A stretch of DNA of 64,000 nt, from assembly GCF_006438955.1 (NCBI RefSeq), contig NZ_RCZK01000002.1, forward strand, positions 124,001-188,000, in the 5' to 3' direction. Shown here piece after piece: positions 57,481 to 64,000 of this stretch. The position numbers and the translations under genes were made by a program. Source of the stretch: Sphingomonas oligophenolica. Lineage in GTDB: Bacteria; Pseudomonadota; Alphaproteobacteria; Sphingomonadales; Sphingomonadaceae. How positions within the stretch are numbered: position 1 is the first letter of the stretch; the number at the start of each line of letters is the position of its first letter. The notes below the pieces were generated by a model. That model was not told where the DNA came from. It did no database searches and worked only from the letters and a program-made list of their open reading frames with translations.

Positions 57481-59730
57481 GTGCGAAAGATCGTGTTGCG
57501 TATCGACCTCATCGCCGGGTGCGGCCTCTCGCTGGCGCTGTTCGCAACGCCGGCGCTCGCGCAGGATCTCCAGTCACGCCCGGTCGCCCCGCCCCCCGCG
57601 CCGTCCGCGGGTGCGCCAGTCGACGAAAACCAGGTCAAGTTCAGCGCCGGCAGCCTGGAATACGACACCAACACCGATGTCGTTACCGCGCTGGGCGATG
57701 TCCGGATGTTCCGCACTGGCAACCGGCTGCGCGCGGATCAGGTGGTCTGGAACCGCAAGACCGGCCGGGTCGTCGCGACCGGCAATATCGCGGTCTCCAA
57801 CCCTCAGGGCGACATTGCCTATGGCGATTCGATCGACCTGACCGATTCGCTGAAGGACGGCATGGTCGAGAACATGCTCGTCGTCCTCGAACAAGGCGGG
57901 CGGCTGGCGGCGCGCGAAGGGCTGCGCGACGCGGATGGCACGGTCGAACTGCGCGACGCCGCCTATACGCCGTGTTCGGTTACTAACCCTGAGGGATGCC
58001 CCAAGGACCCGTCGTGGAAGATCACTGCGGTGCGGATCACCTATCGCCCCGAGCGCAAGCGCGTCTATTATCATGGCGGGCAATTCCATCTGTTCGGGCT
58101 GCCCGCACTTCCGCTGCCGACGTTTTCGCACCCGGTCGGCGGCGGGTCGGAGAGTGGGCTGCTCAGTCCCGACATCCGCTACACCCGGGTTAACGGGCTG
58201 GAGGTCGCGACCCCCTATTATTTCCGGCTCGCGCCCAACCGTGGGCTGGTCGTCACGCCACATCTGTTTTCGAGCGTGCTGCCGATGGTGCAGGCCGAAT
58301 ATTCGATGTTGACCCAGCATGGCGCGTTTCGGGTCACCGGCTATGGCACGCGCAGTCGGCGCAGCGACGACCTGACGTCGGCGACCCCCTTGTCCACCGA
58401 ACAGGCGTTCCGCGGCTATATCGACAGCGTCGGGCGCTATCAGTTCAGCCCGACGTGGAGCCTGTCCGAATCGGTGCGGCTGGCATCGGACAAGACGTTC
58501 CTGCGCCGCTACGATATTTCGCGCGACGACCGGTTGCGCAGCACCGTCAGCCTGCAACATATCGATCGCGACAGCTATTTCGCGGTGACCGGCTGGTACA
58601 TCCAGACGCTGCGCGCGAACGATAGCCAGGGATTCCAGCCGATCGCGCTGCCCGAGATCGACTATCGCCGCCGGATCGGCGACGTGCTGGGCGGCGTGGT
58701 GCAGCTCCAGGCGAACTCGCTCGCGCTGTCGCGAAGCGCGGGACAGGATACCCAGCGGGCCTTCGCCAGCGCGCGCTGGGATCTGCGCAAGCTGACGCGA
58801 TGGGGGCAGGAGGTGACGTTCACCGCCTATGCGCGCGGCGATGCCTACAACACCCAGGATACGCTCGCGACTCCAGTCGCGAGCTATCGCGGGACCGAGG
58901 GCTTCCAGACCCGCGCGATCGGCGCGCTGGCGGCCGACGTCAAATGGCCGTTCGTAGGGGATTTTCTAGGAGGATCGCAGCGGCTGACCCCGCGCGTGCA
59001 GCTGGTCGCGTCGCCCAAGATTGCCAATCTCGCGGTCCCCAACGAGGATTCGCGCGCGGTCGACCTTGAGGATTCGAACCTCTTCGCGCTCAACCGTTTC
59101 CCCGGCTACGACCGATTTGAGGATTCGAGCCGCGCGACCTATGGCGTCGAATGGGCGCTGGATTTCCCCGGCGTCAGCCTCGATACCGTGCTCGGCCAAA
59201 GCTATCGCCTGTCGACCCGGCCGACGATCCTGCCGGACGGGACCGGCTTGAGCGATCGCTTCTCCGATTTCGTCGGGCGGACCGAATTGCGGGTACGCGA
59301 TTTCGTATCGCTGACGCATCGTTATCGGCTCGACAAGGATGGCTTTGCGATCCGCCGCAATGAAATCGATGCGACGATCGGGTCGCGCCGCACCTATGCG
59401 CTGATCGGCTACCTCCGGCTCAACCGCAACATCTTCCCCGCGATCGAGGATCTGCAGGATCGCGAGGAGGCGCGCGTCGCGGGCCGCATCCAGTTCAAGC
59501 GCTTCTGGTCGGTGTTCGGCTCGGCGGTGGTCGACCTGACCGATCGCAATGAGGATCCGCTGTCGCAAGCCAACGGGTTCGACCCGGTTCGTCATCGGCT
59601 GGGGGTGCAATATGAGGATGATTGCATCCGGCTGGGGCTTACCTGGCGCAAGGATTACCAGACCAACGGCGATGCGCGTAAGGGCAGCAGCTTCCTGTTG
59701 ACGCTGGCCTTGACCAATTTGGGTCGCTAA
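57481..59730 (+). CDS. lptD: LPS-assembly outer-membrane protein LptD
   Basis: 749 aa, start GTG 57481 (GTG 57493 is possible). Signal peptide ends near TPALAQ. The OstA domain (KFSAGSLEYDTNTDVVTALGDVRM) is followed by the C-terminal beta-barrel, ending in a strand with final aromatic/Arg pattern. It places lipooligosaccharide in the outer leaflet with LptE. First gene of the lptD-surA-pdxA-rsmA unit. Confidence 0.95.
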   Translation: MRKIVLRIDLIAGCGLSLALFATPALAQDLQSRPVAPPPAPSAGAPVDENQVKFSAGSLEYDTNTDVVTALGDVRMFRTGNRLRADQVVWNRKTGRVVATGNIAVSNPQGDIAYGDSIDLTDSLKDGMVENMLVVLEQGGRLAAREGLRDADGTVELRDAAYTPCSVTNPEGCPKDPSWKITAVRITYRPERKRVYYHGGQFHLFGLPALPLPTFSHPVGGGSESGLLSPDIRYTRVNGLEVATPYYFRLAPNRGLVVTPHLFSSVLPMVQAEYSMLTQHGAFRVTGYGTRSRRSDDLTSATPLSTEQAFRGYIDSVGRYQFSPTWSLSESVRLASDKTFLRRYDISRDDRLRSTVSLQHIDRDSYFAVTGWYIQTLRANDSQGFQPIALPEIDYRRRIGDVLGGVVQLQANSLALSRSAGQDTQRAFASARWDLRKLTRWGQEVTFTAYARGDAYNTQDTLATPVASYRGTEGFQTRAIGALAADVKWPFVGDFLGGSQRLTPRVQLVASPKIANLAVPNEDSRAVDLEDSNLFALNRFPGYDRFEDSSRATYGVEWALDFPGVSLDTVLGQSYRLSTRPTILPDGTGLSDRFSDFVGRTELRVRDFVSLTHRYRLDKDGFAIRRNEIDATIGSRRTYALIGYLRLNRNIFPAIEDLQDREEARVAGRIQFKRFWSVFGSAVVDLTDRNEDPLSQANGFDPVRHRLGVQYEDDCIRLGLTWRKDYQTNGDARKGSSFLLTLALTNLGR

Positions 59731-59812
59731 GCCCGCGTTCAGTTTGGGTGGGGCATCGGCTGCGGCAGGCCGCATGGTACGCGCGCCGACGCGTTAGAGG
59801 TGACGGAACATC

Positions 59813-61177
59813 GTGAAGAATCGAATTCGAGTGGTAAACGGCCTCGGCCGCATTCTGGCTTGCGCCGCACTGGCGACGTTGGGGACCAGCGGGATCGCGC
59901 AAACCGTTCCCGACCAGGCCGATGCCCCTGCCACCAACCTCGACATTCCGCAGAACCTGCAGATATTCGGCAAGTTCGACCCCAATGTCCGCAAGCCGAC
60001 CGCGATCGTCAACGGTACCGTGATCACCGGCACCGATGTCGACCAGCGGGTCGCGCTCATCGCGGTCGCCAACAATGTCCCCGACATCACCGACGAAGAA
60101 CGCCAGCGTCTGAAAATCCAGGTGCTGCGCCAGCTGATCGATGAGACGCTTGAGATCCAGGAGGCCAAGGCCGCTGACATCACGATCACCCCCGACGAGA
60201 TTACGCAAAGCTATGCGGGCGTGGCGCGCAAATTCAATCGCACGGTTCCCGAAATGGCCAAGTACCTGCGCGCGAGTGGATCGTCGGATCGATCGCTCAA
60301 GCGCCAGATCGAGGGCGAACTCGCCTGGCAGCGGTATCTGCGCAAGCGGGTTAATCCGTTCGTCAACGTCGGTGACGAAGAGGTCAACGCGATCATCGAC
60401 CGGTTGCAGCAGGCCAAGGGCACCGAGGAGTACAACCTCCACGAACTCTATCTCGCCGCCAACGATACCAACCGCCAGCCAAAATTCGACGCCGCGCGCC
60501 AGATCATCCAGGAGCTGCAAAAGGGGCAGCAGCCGTTCGAAGCACTCGCGCGGCAATTTTCGGATGCATCGACCAAGTCGGTCGGCGGTGACCTTGGCTG
60601 GGTCAGGCTGGCGACGCTGCCCCAGCAACTGGCGGACGCCGCACAGCAGATGCAGGTCGGGCAAGTCGTCGGCCCGGTCGAAACCGCGGGCGGCTTTTCG
60701 ATCCTGTACCTGACCGACAAACGGCAGGTGCTGACCGCCGATGCCCGCGACGCGAAGCTCAACCTTAAGCAGCTGACGATTCGCTTTCCTGCCGGCACGT
60801 CGCAAGCCGATGCGTCGGCGCGCGCGGCGGAGTTCGCCAAGACCGTGCAGACGATCCAAGGCTGCGGCAGCGTCGGAAAGATCGCCGCGACGATCAACGC
60901 CGAAGTCGTCGATAACGACACCGTCAGGATCCGCGACCTGCCGCCGCCGCTCCAGGAAATTCTGCTCAAGATGCAGGTCGGCCAGGCGACGCCGCCGTTC
61001 GGGTCCGCCGCGGAAGGCGTTCGCGCGCTGGTGTTGTGCGGGCGCGACGATCCGCGCGGCGGCGAAGCGCCCCGCCCCGACCAGATCAAAGACCAGCTCG
61101 AACAGCAGCGGGTGAACCTGCGCGCGCAGGGCAAGCTGCGCGATCTGCGGCGCGACGCCGTCATCGAGTATCGCTGA
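59813..61177 (+). CDS. surA: Periplasmic chaperone/peptidyl-prolyl isomerase SurA
   Basis: 454 aa, start GTG 59813 with GAGGTG upstream. Signal peptide ends near GIAQ. The SurA N-terminal domain (VNGTVITGTDVDQRVALIA, VLRQLIDETLEIQEAKA) is followed by a parvulin domain (ARQFSDASTKSVGGDLGWVRLATLP...). It escorts outer-membrane proteins, including LptD encoded just upstream. A second parvulin-like region is less conserved. Confidence 0.93.
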   Translation: MKNRIRVVNGLGRILACAALATLGTSGIAQTVPDQADAPATNLDIPQNLQIFGKFDPNVRKPTAIVNGTVITGTDVDQRVALIAVANNVPDITDEERQRLKIQVLRQLIDETLEIQEAKAADITITPDEITQSYAGVARKFNRTVPEMAKYLRASGSSDRSLKRQIEGELAWQRYLRKRVNPFVNVGDEEVNAIIDRLQQAKGTEEYNLHELYLAANDTNRQPKFDAARQIIQELQKGQQPFEALARQFSDASTKSVGGDLGWVRLATLPQQLADAAQQMQVGQVVGPVETAGGFSILYLTDKRQVLTADARDAKLNLKQLTIRFPAGTSQADASARAAEFAKTVQTIQGCGSVGKIAATINAEVVDNDTVRIRDLPPPLQEILLKMQVGQATPPFGSAAEGVRALVLCGRDDPRGGEAPRPDQIKDQLEQQRVNLRAQGKLRDLRRDAVIEYR

Positions 61178-61187
61178 GGATCGCGCG

Positions 61188-62186
61188 ATGACGGCGCCGA
61201 TTGCGATCTCGATGGGGGATCCAGCGGGAATCGGGCCGGAGATCATCGCCAAGGCCTGGGCAGCGCGCACCGCCTCTGCGATCCCGGCGTTCTTTGCGGT
61301 CGGTGACGAGCGCGCGATCCGGCGGGTATGGGATGGCCCAACCCGCCTGATCGACGATCCGGCGCACGCCCACGCCACCTTCAGCGACGCGCTGCCGGTG
61401 ATGAGCGTCGAGGACGGCGGATCGATCGTTCCCGGCCATCCCGATACCGAGGGCGCGCGGTGCGCGCTCCATTCGCTCGAACTCGCTGCGGGGCTGGCGC
61501 GATCGGGCGCCGCGCGCGCGCTGGTGACCGGGCCAGTATCGAAGGCGCAGCTCTACGGGATCGGGTTCACCTATCCCGGCCAGACCGAATTCGTCGCCGA
61601 GCGGTGCGGGATCGCGGGCGAGAATGCGGTGATGATGCTCGCCGGGCCGGGGTTGCGGGTGGTGCCGATCACGACCCACATCGCGCTCGCGGCGGTGCCA
61701 TCCGCGCTGTCGATCGACCTCGTCGTCGCCAAGGGTCGTGCGACCGCGCGCGGGCTGCTGCGCAATTTCGGGATCGCGAACCCGCGGATCGTGTTCGCGG
61801 GGCTGAACCCGCATGCGGGCGAAGGCGGCGCGCTGGGGCGCGAGGAGATCGACATCCTGATCCCCGCGATCGAGCAGCTGCGCCGCGACGGGATCGACGC
61901 CGACGGGCCGTTCGCCGCCGACACGCTGTTCCACCCGCGCGCGCGGGCGCGGTACGATGCAGCGCTGTGCTGCTATCACGATCAGGCGCTGGTACCGCTC
62001 AAGACGCTGTATTTCGACGAGGGGGTCAACATCACGCTCGGGCTGCCGATCGTGCGCACCTCGCCCGACCACGGCACCGCGTTCGGGATCGCAGGCCAGG
62101 ATAAGGCAGAGCCCGGCGCGATGATCGCGGCGGTGCTGATGGCCGCCGCCGCCGCCGAACAGCGCGCGCGCGATGCCTGCTGCTGA
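61188..62186 (+). CDS. pdxA: 4-hydroxythreonine-4-phosphate dehydrogenase
   Basis: 332 aa. Vitamin B6 synthesis. [18 protein letters not shown] at the start, the metal-binding [15 protein letters not shown], and the C-terminal [25 protein letters not shown] (His/Asp) are family hallmarks. The substrate-site motif reads GQTEF where GHTE is usual, a small oddity. It follows surA after 10 nt and overlaps rsmA by 14 nt. Confidence 0.94.
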   Translation: MTAPIAISMGDPAGIGPEIIAKAWAARTASAIPAFFAVGDERAIRRVWDGPTRLIDDPAHAHATFSDALPVMSVEDGGSIVPGHPDTEGARCALHSLELAAGLARSGAARALVTGPVSKAQLYGIGFTYPGQTEFVAERCGIAGENAVMMLAGPGLRVVPITTHIALAAVPSALSIDLVVAKGRATARGLLRNFGIANPRIVFAGLNPHAGEGGALGREEIDILIPAIEQLRRDGIDADGPFAADTLFHPRARARYDAALCCYHDQALVPLKTLYFDEGVNITLGLPIVRTSPDHGTAFGIAGQDKAEPGAMIAAVLMAAAAAEQRARDACC

Positions 62187-63024
62187 CCCCTCCGGAACGC
62201 CCGCGCTACCGCCGCTGCGCGAAGTCATCGCGCGCTACGGCCTGGCCGCCAGCAAGGCGCTGGGGCAGAATTTCCTGTTCGACGGCCAGTTGCTCGGCCG
62301 CATCGCAGCGATCCCTGGGGATCTGAAGGACGCTGAGGTGCTCGAAATCGGCCCCGGTCCCGGCGGGCTGACCCGCGCGCTGCTCGCGGCGGGGGCGCGG
62401 GTCACCGCGATCGAGCGCGATCGGCGCTGCATTCCCGCGCTCGCCGAACTGGCCGATGCCTATCCCGGCCACCTGACGGTGATCGAGGGCGATGCGCTGG
62501 CGATCGACGCGCCTGCGCTGTTCGCGACCAAGCCGCACATCGTCGCCAACCTGCCGTATAATATCGGCACCGCACTGCTGGTCGGCTGGCTGACGACCGC
62601 GTGGCCGCCGTGGTGGGCGTCGCTGACACTGATGTTCCAGAAGGAGGTCGCCGAGCGGATCGTCGCCGCGCCGGGGACCGATCATTACGGGCGGCTCGCG
62701 GTGCTCAGCCAGTGGCGCAGCGTGGCGCGGATCGCGATGCCGGTCCACCGGTCGGCCTTCACCCCACCGCCCAAGGTGATGTCGGCGGTGGTCCACATCA
62801 CCGCGATTGACCCGCCCGCGGGGGTCGAGGTCACGGTGCTCGAGCGCGTCACCGCCGCGGCGTTCGGCCAGCGCCGCAAGATGCTGCGCCAGAGCCTGAA
62901 GTCGATGCCGGGTGCGCTCGCCGCACTGGACACGCTCGGGATCGACCCGACCCGCCGCGCCGAGACGCTGTCGGTCGCCGAATTCGTCGGGATCGCGCGT
63001 GCTATTCCTGGGTCGTCGGGATAG
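62173..63024 (+). CDS. rsmA: 16S rRNA dimethyladenosine transferase
   Basis: 283 aa. Dimethylates A1518 and A1519 (E. coli numbering). [12 protein letters not shown] at the N-terminus, the SAM motif [14 protein letters not shown] and the catalytic [11 protein letters not shown] are present. The start overlaps pdxA. Its 3' end overlaps the opposite TPR gene by 23 nt. Confidence 0.96.
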   Translation: MPAADPSGTPALPPLREVIARYGLAASKALGQNFLFDGQLLGRIAAIPGDLKDAEVLEIGPGPGGLTRALLAAGARVTAIERDRRCIPALAELADAYPGHLTVIEGDALAIDAPALFATKPHIVANLPYNIGTALLVGWLTTAWPPWWASLTLMFQKEVAERIVAAPGTDHYGRLAVLSQWRSVARIAMPVHRSAFTPPPKVMSAVVHITAIDPPAGVEVTVLERVTAAAFGQRRKMLRQSLKSMPGALAALDTLGIDPTRRAETLSVAEFVGIARAIPGSSG

Positions 63025-63520
63025 CGGTCGGCGAGGCGGGCTTGGTATCCGCCTGCGCGGTCGTGATCGGCGGCCCCTTGGCAATCACCGCGGCGAGCTC
63101 GGTCGACGCGGGACACGCCGATTTGCACAGCGCCTTGATCTTCGCGAGATTTTCGCGCGCCGCGGTGACCGCGCCCTTTTGCACCATCGCCGCGCCCTGT
63201 TCGCGCAGCGCGACGACGTCATTGGGTTCGAGCAGCAGTGCCTCCCGATACAACCGGATCGCCTTGCCGGGCAGGTCACGCGCATCGGCGACCTCGGCCA
63301 GCGTCACGAACGCGGCGCGGTTGCGCGGATCGACCGCGAGCGCGGTCTCGATCAGGTCGGTCGCGCGATCGAGATTGCCCGCGGTGCGCGCCGCCTTGCC
63401 CTCGGCGAGCAGTTGCAGCGACTGCGGCGCGATCTGGTCGTCGGGCTTCTGCCCGCTGAGCGAGGTCGTCACGCAGACGATGGCCAGCGCGGACGCGATG
63501 GCGACGGACGATAAACGCAT
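63002..63520 (-). CDS. TPR-repeat periplasmic protein
   Basis: 172 aa from ATG 63520. Signal peptide ([20 protein letters not shown]), then TPR-like helices: [57 protein letters not shown] and [22 protein letters not shown] (each given for its spacing). The end is Thr/Pro-rich. No specific partner is known. Confidence 0.85.
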   Translation of the reverse strand: MRLSSVAIASALAIVCVTTSLSGQKPDDQIAPQSLQLLAEGKAARTAGNLDRATDLIETALAVDPRNRAAFVTLAEVADARDLPGKAIRLYREALLLEPNDVVALREQGAAMVQKGAVTAARENLAKIKALCKSACPASTELAAVIAKGPPITTAQADTKPASPTAIPTTQE

Positions 63521-63555
63521 AAGCGTCTCCAGCAAGGGCACGGGGCGACGATCTA

Positions 63556-64000
63556 TCACGGCGCACGCAGCCTAGCGACAAAAAATCCGTCGGTGCCATC
63601 GGCGGCAGGATCGAGGCGCAGCCCCTCCCCGCGCACGCTGCCCGCGGGCAACGACAACGGCTCGGCATGCCATTTGCGGTGTTTTTTCAGGAACGCGGTG
63701 ACCCGATCCGCGCCCTCGGCATCGAGCAGCGAACAGACGATGTAGACGATTCTCCCGCCGGGCTTCACAAGCGCGGCGGCGAGGTCGAGGATATGCGCCT
63801 GCGTCGCCTGGAGCCGATCGAGCCGCGCCTGGTTGAGCCGCCACCGCGCCTCCGGATTGCGCCGCCACGTACCGGTGCCCGAACACGGCGCATCGACCAG
63901 CACGCTATCGGCGGTGCCGCGCCAGTCGGCAAGCATCGTCGCCTCCTCGCCCGGATCGAGCAGCCGCGATTCGATGATCGCCGCGCCCGCGCGTTCGGCG
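63556..64000 (-). CDS. rsmB: RsmB/NOP2-type rRNA m5C methyltransferase, C-terminal part
   Basis: The open frame continues past the right end of the window. VDAPCSGTGTWRRNPEARW is the motif-IV region with the release Cys, and VYIVCSLLDAEGADRV the motif-VI region with the catalytic Cys. The end DGFFVARLRA is typical. It would modify 16S rRNA C967 or a related site; which one is not decided by this fragment. Confidence 0.88.
   Translation of the reverse strand, partial: AERAGAAIIESRLLDPGEEATMLADWRGTADSVLVDAPCSGTGTWRRNPEARWRLNQARLDRLQATQAHILDLAAALVKPGGRIVYIVCSLLDAEGADRVTAFLKKHRKWHAEPLSLPAGSVRGEGLRLDPAADGTDGFFVARLRAP

Noticed and set aside
59639..61378. 579-codon minus-strand frame opposite lptD/surA/pdxA
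   Set aside because: Antisense shadow; low-complexity Arg/Asp/Leu product without motifs.

Overview
The window is GC-rich alphaproteobacterial chromosome, most like Sphingomonas or a close sphingomonad. The evidence is the host gene set and order (moaA-nadK, aspS-rnd-ppx-ppk1-hda-purM-purN, ndk-holC-pepA-lptD-surA-pdxA-rsmA), the compact overlapping genes, and the palindromic intergenic repeats. It is about one third host DNA at the right, a short host stub at the left, and one prophage of about 41 kb between them.

Host left end (1-1207): the 3' part of moaA, nadK overlapping it by 4 nt, and an intact tRNA-Asn(GTT). The last 17 bp of that tRNA gene (1191-1207) recur at 41952-41968. These are the attL and attR cores of the prophage.

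Prophage (1191-41968): a P2-type (Peduovirus-like) contractile-tail phage. A tyrosine integrase with a DUF4102-type N-terminus lies just inside attL and an AlpA-type small HTH protein (probable excisionase) just inside attR. Repeated GGTGCCATCGG motifs near both ends look like integrase arm sites. Late modules are: P-Q-dam (leftward, 8684 to 4913); O-N-M-(TM protein)-L-X-holin-endopeptidase-Rz/Rz1-R-S (10141-16953); J-I-fibre genes (18873-25903); V-W-FI-FII-E/E'-T-U-D (26797-34531). Tail gene E has a P2-style TTTTTTG slippery site in the correct frame for a -1 shift. A CI-like S24 repressor and a divergent YdaS/Cro-like gene form the switch near 36.5 kb. Right of it is one long, start-stop-overlapping early operon with a Cro-like protein, a second regulator, an Ogr-type zinc-finger late activator, several small Cys-containing or membrane proteins, a GapR (DUF2312) homologue, a ParB-like protein and AlpA.

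Three patterns stand out. First, each of the four late operons is preceded by the same 17-bp dyad, (G/T)GA(A/G)AA-N5-TTCTC(C), 39-87 nt before the first start codon; with an Ogr-like protein encoded, this is a good candidate for the late control site. Second, four AT-richer cargo slots, all transcribed against the rightward late operons, sit at the late-operon boundaries: a 277-aa unknown, a TIR-domain protein with its neighbours, a 262-aa unknown, and an overlapping pair encoding a coiled-coil/TM protein and a small soluble protein. They are candidate lysogenic-conversion or anti-phage genes. Third, GTTC-N7-GTTC, the known alphaproteobacterial LexA box, lies between a leftward HTH gene and a rightward HIRAN-domain gene at 4.4 kb, suggesting SOS-linked expression. 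No P2 gpA-type replication initiator is visible, so the replication mode is unclear.

Host right end (41969-64000): two small hypothetical genes, then aspS, rnd, ppx/ppk1 (polyphosphate turnover), an Hda-like DnaA regulator, purM/purN, assorted small genes, ndk, holC, pepA, and the lptD-surA-pdxA-rsmA cluster (outer-membrane biogenesis and rRNA modification), ending in a TPR protein and the 3' part of an rsmB-like gene. No CRISPR array, rRNA operon or insertion sequence was seen.
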